Shown: positions 16,494-24,946 of the stretch, piece after piece
How the letters are laid out: each line of letters begins with the position of its first letter
Numbering within the stretch: position 1 is the stretch's first letter
NCBI RefSeq assembly: GCF_000519205.1
Contig: NZ_JAFB01000008.1
Span: 239,875 to 303,874 of the forward strand
DNA from: Amycolatopsis taiwanensis DSM 45107
Lineage (GTDB): Bacteria > Actinomycetota > Actinomycetes > Mycobacteriales > Pseudonocardiaceae
DNA length: 64,000 bases
Direction of reading: 5' to 3'
Position numbers and translations under genes: made by a program
Notes under the pieces: model-generated
Seen by the model: the letters and a program-made list of their open reading frames with translations, nothing else
The model's database searches: none
What the model was told of the DNA's origin: nothing

Positions 16494-17105
16494 GTGTACG
16501 TTCCGGCTCACTTCGCGCCCGATGACGAATCGGTTCATGAGCTTCTGGCCGATCATGGGGCCGCTGATCTGGTCACGGCGACCCCTGACGGCCTGGTGGC
16601 GACGATCCTGCCGTTCGTCTACGACCAGGAACATGGCAGGCTGCTGGGCCACCTCGCCCGGAACAACGATCATTGGCGGCGATCGGTGATCGGTGATGCG
16701 TTGGTCATCCTGCGTGGCCCCGACTCCTACATCACGCCGTCGTGGTACGCGTCGAAGGCGGAGCACGGCCGGGTGGTGCCCACCTGGAACTATCTCACCG
16801 CGCACGTCTACGGGACCATGACCGTGCACGATGACCCGGACTGGGTGGCCGACGTCGTACGCCGCCTCACCGATCACCACGAAGCCGGTCGGCCGGAACC
16901 GTGGTCGGTCGACGATGCGCCGGAGAAGTTCTTCCGTGGCCAGCTCAGGGCCATCGTGGGGATCGAAATCACCATCAAGCGCATCGAAGCCAAGTTCAAA
17001 CTCAGCCAGAACCGTCCGGCAGCCGATATCGACGGAGTGATCCGCGGACTCCGGCAGTCCGGAGACGAGAGCGGCGCGACCGCCGTCGAGAACCACCGCC
17101 CCTGA
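16494..17105 (+). CDS. FMN-binding negative regulator-like protein (PaiB family)
   Basis: The 203-residue protein matches the PaiB/FMN-binding split-barrel family: MYVPAHFAPDD at the start, LLGHLARNNDHWR, GPDSYITPSWYASK and VPTWNYLTAHVYGT, then the terminal region LRAIVGIEITIKRIEAKFKL followed by SQNR. In Bacillus PaiB affects sporulation and protease genes; elsewhere members are flavin-binding proteins of unclear role. The start is GTG at 16494. It shares a 97-base divergent region with the SDR. Confidence 0.88.
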   Translation: MYVPAHFAPDDESVHELLADHGAADLVTATPDGLVATILPFVYDQEHGRLLGHLARNNDHWRRSVIGDALVILRGPDSYITPSWYASKAEHGRVVPTWNYLTAHVYGTMTVHDDPDWVADVVRRLTDHHEAGRPEPWSVDDAPEKFFRGQLRAIVGIEITIKRIEAKFKLSQNRPAADIDGVIRGLRQSGDESGATAVENHRP

Positions 17106-17196
17106 CGGTCAATTGCTACGAGGCGACCAGTCCGGTTGGCAGTCTTCACCGGCAGGTTCTGACAATTCCTCAACCTCGAACACCCGAGAGATCCGG

Positions 17197-17751
17197 TCAG
17201 TGCTTTTGTCGTAGCACGCTGCGAATCGCGTCGCGAGCCCGGTCCATGAGCGCGGTGGGTGGGCCGAGCACCAGGTGCTCGCCCGGGCTTTCCACACCGG
17301 GGTGCGGACGCGTGGGCGCGATCGCTTCCGCGGCGCGTACGGTGTCCGCCATGGCGCGTAGCCGCTTTTCGTCGCTGGTCCGGCGCAGCAACGGGAACTC
17401 TTCCTGTTCCTCGTGATCGGCATGTGCCAGCACGTCGTCGCGCAGCTCGCGGAGCAGGGTGTCGAATCCTTCCGCGTCCGGCCCCAACTCATCCAAACTG
17501 GACAGTAACTCCTTCGCGCGGCGTTCCTCGCGGATGCGCGCCTCGACGATCGGCTCACCGCCCTGCTGCTGGCGTACCTCAGGGTGTACGAGTTCTTCCT
17601 CTGCGGTCTCATGCACCGAAAGTAGTTTGACCAGCTCACCGAAGGCCTGCGCACGGTGAGCGTTTCCGGCGTCCTCCACCTCGGTGAACAGTTGCCGGAT
17701 CTCTTCGTGCTGGCGCTCGAGGAGAGTGACCACGTCGATGTCCTCGGACAT
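17197..17751 (-). CDS. Hemerythrin HHE-domain protein
   Basis: The 184-residue helical protein carries the di-iron ligand pattern of the hemerythrin HHE family: LLERQHEEIRQLF, then SVHETAEEELVHPEV, and later LAHADHEEQEEFPLL. Such proteins bind oxygen or NO or guard against oxidative stress. The C-terminal 40 residues are a low-complexity tail. The ATG at 17751 follows AAAGGAGC. It diverges from an SDR with a SigF-like promoter, in line with a shared stress role. Confidence 0.85.
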   Translation of the reverse strand: MSEDIDVVTLLERQHEEIRQLFTEVEDAGNAHRAQAFGELVKLLSVHETAEEELVHPEVRQQQGGEPIVEARIREERRAKELLSSLDELGPDAEGFDTLLRELRDDVLAHADHEEQEEFPLLRRTSDEKRLRAMADTVRAAEAIAPTRPHPGVESPGEHLVLGPPTALMDRARDAIRSVLRQKH

Positions 17752-17892
17752 GTCGGCTCCTTTCTTTGCCTCACACGCCGGCGGGCTTGACCCGCGCTCA
17801 GTGCCTCTGGTTGCTTGAGACGCGGTGCCGGTCGCGCGTGTCTCGATACGCCCTCTGGCTACCCGGCATACGCCGGGTTTCCACCCGGTGGT

Positions 17893-17923
17893 GGCGGCGT
17901 TTTCGCCGCCCGTCGACGGGTAA
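17893..17923 (+). promoter_or_regulatory. SigF/SigB-like promoter for the following SDR gene
   Basis: GTTT (17899-17902), 15 bases, then GGGTAA (17918-17923) matches the actinobacterial SigF/SigB pattern GTTT-N15-17-GGGTA. The SDR start lies 37 bases after the -10. A perfect stem GGCGGCG-TTTT-CGCCGCC (17893-17910) overlaps the -35, so the hairpin could be the real signal instead. Confidence 0.4.
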
Positions 17924-17959
17924 ACGGGACTGGACGCCAGCCCGATCGAAGGAGGTCCC

Positions 17960-18814
17960 ATGACCGACCGTCCCCAGCCACCACAGCAGCAGGAACCGCC
18001 CGGCGTGACCGCGAAGATGGAACCGCCACCGCGGGACTCGATGGCCGGCTACGAGGGGCGTGGCCTGTTCACGGGGCAACGGGCCTTGATCACCGGCGGG
18101 GATTCGGGTATCGGCCGGGCAGTCGCGATTGCTTTCGCGAAGGAGGGGGCCGACGTCGCGATCGCCTACCTCAACGAGCACGAGGACGCCAAACGGACGG
18201 AAGACCTCGTCCGGGCCGAAGGACGGCAGTGTGTCCTGCTCCCGGGTGATCTGGCCGAGGCCCGGCACTGCCGGCAGGTCGTGGCGGAAACCGTGCGCCA
18301 GCTGGGTGGCTTGAACATCCTGGTGAACAACGCCGCGACGCAGTGGCCGGTCGACGAGCCCGAGGACCTGACCGAGGAGCAGTGGATGCGGACCTTCGAC
18401 ATCAACATCCACAGCTACTTCCGGGTTACGCAGGCGGCGTTGGCGTATCTGCAGGATGGCGACGTCATCGTCAACACCGGTTCGGTGAACGGCTTGCGGG
18501 GCAACAAGTCGCTGATCGACTACTCGGCCACCAAGGGAGCGATCCACGCGTGGACGTTCGCCATGGCGCAGGCGCTCGCCGGACGGAGGATCCGGGTCAA
18601 CTGTGTCGCGCCTGGCCCGGTGTGGACGCCGCTGATCCCATCGACGTTCCCACCGGAGAAGGTGGAGAGTTTCGGCCTGCAGGTGCCGTTCAAGGAGGCG
18701 GCGCACCCGGACGATGTGGCGCCGTCGTATGTCTTCCTCGCTTCGAACCGGTTGTCCGGTTACTACACCGGCGAGGTGCTTGCGCCGCTCGGCGGCGAGA
18801 CCACGCCCGGCTGA
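17960..18814 (+). CDS. SDR oxidoreductase, YghA/general-stress type
   Basis: The 284-residue protein belongs to the stress-linked classical SDR group (YghA, B. subtilis GsiB-neighbour YdaD-like). It has an N-terminal proline-rich extension of about 38 residues, then LITGGDSGIGRAVA, NNAA, and the catalytic S (TGSVNGLRG) with YSATKGA. Members reduce aldehydes or ketones with NAD(P)H. The start follows AAGGAGG at ideal spacing. The neighbours (hemerythrin, plasmid-stabilization-like protein, CBS protein) fit a general stress group. Confidence 0.88.
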   Translation: MTDRPQPPQQQEPPGVTAKMEPPPRDSMAGYEGRGLFTGQRALITGGDSGIGRAVAIAFAKEGADVAIAYLNEHEDAKRTEDLVRAEGRQCVLLPGDLAEARHCRQVVAETVRQLGGLNILVNNAATQWPVDEPEDLTEEQWMRTFDINIHSYFRVTQAALAYLQDGDVIVNTGSVNGLRGNKSLIDYSATKGAIHAWTFAMAQALAGRRIRVNCVAPGPVWTPLIPSTFPPEKVESFGLQVPFKEAAHPDDVAPSYVFLASNRLSGYYTGEVLAPLGGETTPG

Positions 18815-18849
18815 GGCTCTGCCGGGCGACGAGTGTGTGAGGTGTTCGT

Positions 18850-19236
18850 ATGGCGTCGGAGAGTGTGCTCGAGGTCCGTATCGGTGCCCCGGGCAGCGTG
18901 ATGGCGATCGAGTCCGGCCGGGTACGGGTCGATGTGCCCCGGTCGGTGGGGTATTTCGGAGGACTGGCGGTTGCGGTGGGGCTGGGACTCATCGAACCGC
19001 CGCTGGCCATGTTCATCGCCGCGGTACCGGTGTTCAAGGCGTTGACCAACAGCGCGCTGCCGGTCGTCGTCCGCTTTGTCGGCGAGGTTTTCGAGGGGGC
19101 GGCCAAGCCGGTCGGCAGCGACGCCGAGGGAGTCGTGGAGCTGGAGGACCAGGGGGAGGCCGACACGACCACGGCCTACCTCCTGCCTCGCCAGCGAACG
19201 TCCAGGTCAGCACCTCAAGCCCGGCACAGTCGGTAG
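18850..19236 (+). CDS. Small membrane protein of unknown function
   Basis: No family is recognised with certainty. The 128 residues hold a hydrophilic N-terminus, a glycine/alanine-rich membrane segment at about 34-60 (GYFGGLAVAVGLGLIEPPLA), a second hydrophobic patch near 62-80, and a polar tail. It starts 35 bases after the SDR stop on the same strand and is likely in its operon. Confidence 0.55.
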   Translation: MASESVLEVRIGAPGSVMAIESGRVRVDVPRSVGYFGGLAVAVGLGLIEPPLAMFIAAVPVFKALTNSALPVVVRFVGEVFEGAAKPVGSDAEGVVELEDQGEADTTTAYLLPRQRTSRSAPQARHSR

Positions 19237-19269
19237 CCGACGACTGCACGTGGTTAAGACGGACTGGGC

Positions 19270-19602
19270 TCAGGACTTGCCCAGCGCCTCCTGCAGGTCG
19301 TGTTTGGACATCCTCGAGCGGCCCTTGATCCCACGCTGCTTCGCTTCGTTGTAGAGCTGGTCCCGGGTGAGTCCGCCGGGCCCCTGGCGCTTGCCGGATC
19401 GCTTGCCGCCGCGTCGTTCGGGGGACATGTCCTTCGTCGAGGTCTTGCTCGCCCGCCTGGACTCGCCCTCCTGCGCACGGTCCTTGTTGACGGTCCTCGC
19501 CGCCATCTCCTTTGCCCGGCGCTGGCCGTAACCCCGATGCTCGGCCGATTCCTTGACATGTTCGTACTGTCGTTCCCGTTTGTCGCTCCATGCGCGCGGC
19601 AT
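19270..19602 (-). CDS. Plasmid-stabilization-like protein with Rho-N/SAP-like tail
   Basis: The 110-residue, strongly basic protein matches a family common in actinomycetes that databases often name plasmid stabilization protein. The conserved start is WSDKRERQYEHVKESAEHRG, followed by RAKEMAARTVNK, a low-complexity Ser/Arg/Lys section, and a helix-extension-helix end (TRDQLYNEAKQRGIKGRSRM) that resembles the Rho N-terminal or SAP fold and suggests nucleic-acid binding. No plasmid features are around it, so the name should not be taken literally. Confidence 0.8.
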   Translation of the reverse strand: MPRAWSDKRERQYEHVKESAEHRGYGQRRAKEMAARTVNKDRAQEGESRRASKTSTKDMSPERRGGKRSGKRQGPGGLTRDQLYNEAKQRGIKGRSRMSKHDLQEALGKS

Positions 19603-19705
19603 TCGTCATCAACCTCTCTCGATTATCGGGGGTCGGGCTAAGCGTGTACCCACCGTGAGACCGGTTGAATCCTCGATCCACAGCGCCGGTGCAACGAACA
19701 CCCGA

Positions 19706-20809
19706 ATGGTTGGTTCTCGCGTGCCGCGGGTAGCCGGATTCGTGTTGACCGTCGGCGTCGAGGAAGAGTTTCTGTTGATCGACGACGCCGGTCGTCTTTC
19801 ACTGCGCGGACCCGACGTGGTCCACGCGGCAAAGGAGCCGGAAGTCGCGGTACAACTCGAACTCGGTCGCTGCCAGGTCGAGTCGGCGACCGGGGTGTGC
19901 GAGAGCGCCGGCGAACTCCTGGGCCAGCTGCGAGAGCTGCGTGGGCGGCTGGCGAAGGAAGCGGGCAGAAGCGGGCTGCGGGTGATGGCGAGCGGGACAC
20001 CAGTGTTCGCCCAGGAAACCCCGCCCGAGATCACGCCGACGACGCGCTACCGCCGGATGGCCGAACAGTTCCGGGCCATTGCCAGAACCGGCACCGCGTG
20101 CGGGTGCCATGTGCACGTGGCGGTGCCGGACCGGGAGGCCGGGGTCGTGGTCAGCAACCATGTTCGGCCCTGGCTTCCGGCGTTGCTCGGGCTGACCGCG
20201 AACTCGGCTTTCTGCGATGGCCAGGACACCCGCTACAGCAGTTGGCGGCACATCCTGTGGTCGCGGTGGCCCTCCGCCGGCCCGCCACCGGTTTTCGTCT
20301 CGCTCGATCACTACGAAACCATCGTCGATGGCATGCTCCGCGCCGGGGCCATGCTCGACCGAGGGATGCTCTATTGGGACATCCGGTTGTCCGAGCGGCA
20401 ACCGACCCTGGAAACCAGGGTCGCGGACGTGGCCGTGACGGCGGAGGCAGCCGCGCTCCTGGGCATCGTGGTCCGTGGGCTGGTCGGTACCGCGCTAGAC
20501 GACCTGGACAGGCCGCCGCTCTCGCTGTCCCAGGAGGTGTTGCGCGCCAACCTGTGGCGGGTGGCCCGCGACGGAGCCGGCGGGAGCTGCCTGCATCCGG
20601 TCACCGGCCGTCTCGTGCCGGTCCATGCCCAGCTCACCGAACTGGTCGACCGGATCCGGCCCGCCCTGCGCGCCACCGGCGACGTGGATTTCGTGCTGGA
20701 GGCGCTGGCCAAGCTACGGGAGACCGGCGATGGCGCGCAACGGCAGCGTGCCGCCTTCGCCAAGCGAAAGCTGCTCGGCGACGTCGTCGACTCTCTGATC
20801 TTGCGCTGA
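19706..20809 (+). CDS. YbdK-type carboxylate-amine ligase (glutamate-cysteine ligase family 2)
   Basis: The 367-residue protein has the GCS2/YbdK hallmarks: VGVEEEFLLID near the N-terminus, SGTPVFA, the CGCHVHV metal-binding segment, and YWDIRLSERQPTLETRVADV. In E. coli YbdK has weak gamma-glutamylcysteine ligase activity; in mycothiol-making actinomycetes the family's true substrate is not settled. The start is uncertain: ATG 19706 is used, but GTG 19721 or 19742 would begin closer to VGVEEE. It is convergent with the next gene, only six bases separating the stops. Confidence 0.85.
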   Translation: MVGSRVPRVAGFVLTVGVEEEFLLIDDAGRLSLRGPDVVHAAKEPEVAVQLELGRCQVESATGVCESAGELLGQLRELRGRLAKEAGRSGLRVMASGTPVFAQETPPEITPTTRYRRMAEQFRAIARTGTACGCHVHVAVPDREAGVVVSNHVRPWLPALLGLTANSAFCDGQDTRYSSWRHILWSRWPSAGPPPVFVSLDHYETIVDGMLRAGAMLDRGMLYWDIRLSERQPTLETRVADVAVTAEAAALLGIVVRGLVGTALDDLDRPPLSLSQEVLRANLWRVARDGAGGSCLHPVTGRLVPVHAQLTELVDRIRPALRATGDVDFVLEALAKLRETGDGAQRQRAAFAKRKLLGDVVDSLILR

Positions 20810-20815
20810 ATACGA

Positions 20816-21289
20816 TCAGCGGCTCGGGCGGCGGCGGAACTCGGACAGGATCGCGCCGTAGAGAAGGTGGTCGGCGGCCAAGGCGGCCCGCTCCCGCAAT
20901 GCTTTGCCCCTGCGTGCTTGCAGCCCGAGCACCGGCACCAGCACGACCTCGAACAGCAGCCACAGCGCCGCGCCGAAGATCGGGCCTGCCCACGGCTTCA
21001 GCCGCACGCGGTCCGGCAGGAGGCCGAAGACTGTTCCGCCGCCTGCTCCGTACGCCCAATGCATCAGAACGATGAGCCCATCCCGCTGTCCAGGCGACAT
21101 CCGGCGGATGATCTTCGGCGCGTGCTCGAAGGCGACCATTTCGGGTGGAGTCTGTCCCACCAGGCCGACTCGGGTGGTCAGCAGGCGCATCCCGCTCATG
21201 CTCATCGCCGCCACGGCCCCGCGCACGGTGGCGTGCAGCACTTCGCGCCCACTCGTGTGCGAGGGCCCACGGTAATGGTGCTCAGCCAT
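20816..21289 (-). CDS. Conserved membrane protein, YagU-like (DUF1440 type)
   Basis: The 157-residue protein has two or three hydrophobic segments. HWAYGAGGGTVFGLLPDRV and GPIFGAALWLLFEVVLVPVLGL are characteristic of the YagU/DUF1440 group, in which an HW-x-YG motif is conserved. YagU in E. coli is linked to acid resistance; here the role is unknown. It lies downstream of the CBS gene on the same strand with a gap of about 60 bases. Confidence 0.6.
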   Translation of the reverse strand: MAEHHYRGPSHTSGREVLHATVRGAVAAMSMSGMRLLTTRVGLVGQTPPEMVAFEHAPKIIRRMSPGQRDGLIVLMHWAYGAGGGTVFGLLPDRVRLKPWAGPIFGAALWLLFEVVLVPVLGLQARRGKALRERAALAADHLLYGAILSEFRRRPSR

Positions 21290-21349
21290 GCGCGGTCTCC
21301 AAAACAGGTAGTCCTCGGCGTTCCCGCCGCGCCCGGTTCGAAATGCCGA

Positions 21350-21766
21350 TCAGTCCTGGGAAATCGCTTCCACCAGCTCGCCGACCTGAGGGTCCTTCAG
21401 CGCGCGGGCGACGTCGGCCTGGGCGACGATCCCGACGAGGTCGTGGCCGTCGATGACGGGGAGACGCCGGACCTTGTGCCGTGCCATGGTGCGGAAGATC
21501 TCGTTCGCGTCGTCGTCGGCGCCGATGGTGACGGCTTCGCCCTGCGCCAGTTCGCCGGCCCGGATCGCGCGCGGGTCCTTACCCTCGGCGAGCACCTTCA
21601 CCACGATGTCACGGTCGGTGAGCATGCCCTTGAGCCGGTTGTCCTCACCGCAGATCGGCATCGCGCCGACACTCACCTGGGCCATCCGCTTGGCGGCGTC
21701 GAGGACGGTGTCGCTCGTGCGGATGCAGGCGGGGCTCCTGGTCATGATGTCGCGGGCCTTGGTCAT
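21350..21766 (-). CDS. Two-CBS-domain protein
   Basis: The 138-residue protein is a CBS pair: first domain about residues 7-60 (DIMTRSPACI...GMLTDRDIV), second about 72-128 (VRRLPVIDGHDLVGIVAQAD). Such stand-alone pairs bind adenine nucleotides and in mycobacteria are dormancy or hypoxia proteins (Hrp1-like). The ATG at 21766 follows GGAGGAG. A SigF-like promoter is found about 80 bases upstream. Confidence 0.9.
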   Translation of the reverse strand: MTKARDIMTRSPACIRTSDTVLDAAKRMAQVSVGAMPICGEDNRLKGMLTDRDIVVKVLAEGKDPRAIRAGELAQGEAVTIGADDDANEIFRTMARHKVRRLPVIDGHDLVGIVAQADVARALKDPQVGELVEAISQD

Positions 21767-21846
21767 CGCTGTTCTCCTCCTTCGGCCTTGTGGGCGTTCT
21801 GTGCCGTCTTTCTCTTGCGGTACCGAGAAATCGAGCCCTTCATGGC

Positions 21847-21872
21847 CTACCCCGCACTCGAGTTCGTCAAAC
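21847..21872 (-). promoter_or_regulatory. SigF/SigB-like promoter for the CBS gene
   Basis: On the minus strand GTTT (21872-21869), 16 bases, then GGGTAG (21852-21847) match GTTT-N16-GGGTA(T/G). The predicted leader before the CBS start is about 74 bases. This is the better of the two SigF-like sites in the stress region. Confidence 0.5.
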
Positions 21873-21971
21873 GGCGCCGGCCGTCTACCGGCCCGTCGGG
21901 TGCCCTCGGCGGAATACGGGTTCATCTCCCGGGTACCCGCCGGGCGGTCACCTTGTGAAAGGAGGATGTCA

Positions 21972-22685
21972 GTGAAATACCAGGACCTTGTCGAGTCGGT
22001 ACGGGACCAGGCCGGCCTGGACAGCACGGGCGAGGCACGCGAGGCGGTGCAGGCGGTGCTGGCCACCCTGGCGCACTGCCTGCCACCGGAGGATCGCCGG
22101 CGTGTCGCCGAACGCCTGCCCGGCTTGCTGGAGCCCGCCGCAGAGGTGCCGGGACCGCCCGAGATCCGCGACGGCACGGGCCTGCTGATCCAGATCGGCC
22201 ATCGGCTCCAGACCACACCGGAGCGGGCGCGGTACCTCAGCCAGGCGGTACTCAATGCCCTGCGAGCCGGCGACGCGGAGCTTGTCGACCACCTGCACAG
22301 CCGGTTGAGCTCCGACATTTTCGACGTGCTGACCCCGGCCGGGGAACCACCGCGACGGGCGGCCAGCGTGCGCGCCGAGGTCCCCACCGAGTTGTCCGAT
22401 GCCGAGATCGACCAGGCGTTGCGCCACCTCACCGGCTGGACCGGCGATCACACCGGCATCTCGCGCACGATACAGCTCCCACCGGACCGGCTGACTCCGC
22501 TGACTAACCGGGTTCAGCGGGAGGCCCGCGAACTCAACGATCACGCACACATCGAGCGCGAGGCCGACACGGTCACCGTCACGTTGAACACCGGGCAGCC
22601 CGGTGTGGTCACCGAACCCGATCTCGAGCTCGCCGAACGGATCGACCGTGCGGTGGCGGAAATCGGGTCCGGTGGTCGCCCCTGA
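21972..22685 (+). CDS. DUF2267 domain fused to a pterin-4a-carbinolamine dehydratase-like domain
   Basis: The 237-residue protein joins two domains. Residues about 1-125 are DUF2267 (YQDLVESVRDQAGL, LPPEDRRRVAERLP). From about 140 the sequence follows the pterin-4a-carbinolamine dehydratase fold: LSDAEIDQALRHLTGWTGD, then ELNDHAHIEREADTVTVTLN and GVVTEPDLELAERID. The catalytic HHP is altered to HAH, so activity is uncertain. The GTG at 21972 lies six bases after AGGAGG; an ATG at 21966 abuts the ribosome site and is unlikely. Gene neighbours are stress proteins. Confidence 0.75.
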   Translation: MKYQDLVESVRDQAGLDSTGEAREAVQAVLATLAHCLPPEDRRRVAERLPGLLEPAAEVPGPPEIRDGTGLLIQIGHRLQTTPERARYLSQAVLNALRAGDAELVDHLHSRLSSDIFDVLTPAGEPPRRAASVRAEVPTELSDAEIDQALRHLTGWTGDHTGISRTIQLPPDRLTPLTNRVQREARELNDHAHIEREADTVTVTLNTGQPGVVTEPDLELAERIDRAVAEIGSGGRP

Positions 22686-22707
22686 CGGCAACAGACACGT
22701 CGCGTCT

Positions 22708-22739
22708 TCGGCGTCGGCCGCTTCAGCTGCCGACGCCGA
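22708..22739. terminator. Convergent terminator hairpin
   Basis: TCGGCGTCGGC (22708-22718) pairs with GCCGACGCCGA (22729-22739). It spans the last codons of ugd and the space after the DUF2267 gene, where two convergent transcripts end. Confidence 0.55.
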
Positions 22740-24009
22740 TTCGACGTATGCCTGTTCCGGCGAGGATCCGGTCGTTGAGCAGGTTCCGGGTGTCGACCAC
22801 GACGGGTCGCCGCGTGGTCGCCGCGATCGCGGCCCAGTCGAGATCACGGAACTGGGGCCATTCGGTGAGCACGACCACCACATCGGCGTCTTCGGCGACG
22901 CGGTACGGGTCCGCCGTGGTGGTCAACCAGTCCGGGCCGCGCGACACGGCCGGATCGTGCGCCGTCAGCACCGCGCGCTGATGGGCGAGTTCGGCCGCGA
23001 TGCCGAGCGCGGGGGAGTTCCGGAGGTCATCGGTGCCCGCCTTGAAGGTGAGCCCGAGCAGTCCGACCCTGGCGCCGGCCAAGGAACCGTCCGCGGTGCC
23101 GGTCGCGGCGATCCGGATCTTGCGCACCATCGACGCGGATTGGCGGGAGTTCACCCGTACCGCGTCGCGAACCAGTGGAAGGTCGACCCCGGCGGCCTCC
23201 GCGAGCCCGAGCAGTTCGCTGGTGTCCTTGGGCAGGCAGGAGCCACCCCAGCCGGGCCCCGGCGTGAGGAAGGCCGTGCCGATGCGGTCGTCGAGGCCCA
23301 TCGTGTGCGTGACCTCGCCGATGTCGGCGCCCACCCGCTCGCACAACTCGGCCAGCGTGTTCACATAGGACAGTTTGATGGCCAGAAACGCGTTGCTGGC
23401 ATACTTCGCCAGCTCGGCGCTCTCCGCGGTGGTGTGGAGCACCGGCGCGTCCAGCCCGGCGTAGAGCCCGGCGACCCGCGTCGCGGCGTCGCGGAACTCG
23501 GGCGCGGACCCGATGAGAATGCGGCCGGGGGCGAGGAAGTCGGAAACCGTGTGGCCTTCGCGAAGGAATTCCGGATTGCTCACCACGGGGACGTCGTCGC
23601 GGCCGAGCAGGGCGGGCAGCCGGGCCGCGGTGCCGACCGGCACGGTGGACTTGGTGACGAGCACACAGTCCGGTGGTATCACGCTCCCGAGTTCCCGCAG
23701 CACGGCCTCGACGGAGCCGAGATCGGCGGTGCCGTCCCGGCCCATCGGGGTGGGCAGGCACAGCACGACCACGTCCGACTTGTCGAGTGCGGCGAGTCTG
23801 GTGGTGAATCCGAGCCGCTCCTCGGCGAGCCCCTCCCGCACCAGGTCGCCGAGCCCCGGTTCGGCGATGCCGATCTCACCTTCGGCGTAGGAGTCTACTT
23901 TGGATCGGTCATTGTCGACGCAGGTAACGTGGTGACCGAGGTGAGCGAGACAGGCGCCGGTGGTGAGGCCGACGTAGCCCGCGCCCACGATTCCGACGCG
24001 GTTACCCAT
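22723..24009 (-). CDS. ugd: UDP-glucose 6-dehydrogenase
   Basis: The 428-residue enzyme oxidises UDP-glucose to UDP-glucuronate with two NAD+. The NAD motif GAGYVG is at 9-14, the substrate-binding loop SNPEFLREG at 144-152, and the catalytic cysteine C258 in GGSCLPKDT at 255-263. It is the last gene of the nine-gene glycan operon, overlapping the upstream GT9 by eight bases. With the UXS-like enzyme at the operon's head it could supply UDP-glucuronate and UDP-xylose. Confidence 0.95.
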   Translation of the reverse strand: MGNRVGIVGAGYVGLTTGACLAHLGHHVTCVDNDRSKVDSYAEGEIGIAEPGLGDLVREGLAEERLGFTTRLAALDKSDVVVLCLPTPMGRDGTADLGSVEAVLRELGSVIPPDCVLVTKSTVPVGTAARLPALLGRDDVPVVSNPEFLREGHTVSDFLAPGRILIGSAPEFRDAATRVAGLYAGLDAPVLHTTAESAELAKYASNAFLAIKLSYVNTLAELCERVGADIGEVTHTMGLDDRIGTAFLTPGPGWGGSCLPKDTSELLGLAEAAGVDLPLVRDAVRVNSRQSASMVRKIRIAATGTADGSLAGARVGLLGLTFKAGTDDLRNSPALGIAAELAHQRAVLTAHDPAVSRGPDWLTTTADPYRVAEDADVVVVLTEWPQFRDLDWAAIAATTRRPVVVDTRNLLNDRILAGTGIRRIGVGS

Positions 24010-24946
24010 GAGGCACCTTCTCTCGCAACAAACCGGCAGCCGCTGCCAGCACGCGCGCGGGCTGGAGCATCAGCAGGCCGGAGTCGGTCCGGTTGCCGTG
24101 CGGGTCGCCCACATCCCCGACCCACAGCGCGATGTGCTGCGTGGCCGTGTGCGGCGGGCCCCACAACCGGGGTGGCGTCGGCCCGAAAAGCAGTACGGAC
24201 GGCGTGCCGAAGGCGGTCGCGAGATGCCCGACACCGGTGTCCCCGCAGACGACGAGCCGGGCCGCGGCGACCAGCGACGCCAGTTCGGCGAGTCCGGCCC
24301 GCCCCGCCAGCACGGCTGATTCGGGCAGCCCGGCCGGCTCCGCGATCTCCCGGGCGAGCGCTTGCTCGGCCACGGAACCGGTGATCACCACCCGATGGCC
24401 GGCCGCGGCGAGGTCGCGCGCCACGGCCGCGTACCGCTCCGGTGGCCACCGCCGGGCCGGAGAGGCCGCGCCGGGGTGGATCACCACCGCGCTCGGCGCC
24501 GGGCTCGGCCCGGGCGGTTCGGGCAGCCGGAGGTCTTCGCGGTCCGCCTGGATCCCGCCGTATTCGAGGAGCCGGCACCACCGGTCCACCTCATGCACGT
24601 CGCTCCGCCACTCGAGGCCGGGCTGGGCCGGAAACGCCGGATGACGGTGAGTGAGCAGGTTGCCCGGACGTTGCGCCAGGAGGTCTTCGATGCTCTCCGG
24701 ACCGCGTCCGTGCAGGTTCACCGCGAGTGCCGGCCGGTTGCCGGGCCAGTGCAACGAACCGAGTCCCGAGGTCGGCAACAACTCGTCGACGGCGTCGATG
24801 AGCTCCACGACGTCTCGCAGCCTGTCCGGGGTCGCGAGGACGAGCCGGGCGTCGGGGCGGGCGCGGCGCAGTGCGCGCAGCGCGGGAACCGCCGTGAGCA
24901 AATCGCCCAGACCCAGCGCGCGGAGCACGAGGACCGAGTCGGTCAC
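24002..24946 (-). CDS. GT9 glycosyltransferase (heptosyltransferase-like)
   Basis: The 314-residue protein resembles ADP-heptose:LPS heptosyltransferases (GT9, GT-B fold): LVLRALGLGDLLTAVPALRA at the start, VVIHPGAASPARRWPPERYA for the donor domain, and VVCGDTGVGHLATAFGTPSV in the C-terminal half. These features bind ADP-heptose in LPS enzymes. An actinomycete has no LPS, so the acceptor must be another glycan or lipid. GTG at 24946 overlaps the SDR stop as GTGA. The gene sits among heptose-making genes, supporting the donor. Confidence 0.88.
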   Translation of the reverse strand: MTDSVLVLRALGLGDLLTAVPALRALRRARPDARLVLATPDRLRDVVELIDAVDELLPTSGLGSLHWPGNRPALAVNLHGRGPESIEDLLAQRPGNLLTHRHPAFPAQPGLEWRSDVHEVDRWCRLLEYGGIQADREDLRLPEPPGPSPAPSAVVIHPGAASPARRWPPERYAAVARDLAAAGHRVVITGSVAEQALAREIAEPAGLPESAVLAGRAGLAELASLVAAARLVVCGDTGVGHLATAFGTPSVLLFGPTPPRLWGPPHTATQHIALWVGDVGDPHGNRTDSGLLMLQPARVLAAAAGLLREKVPHG

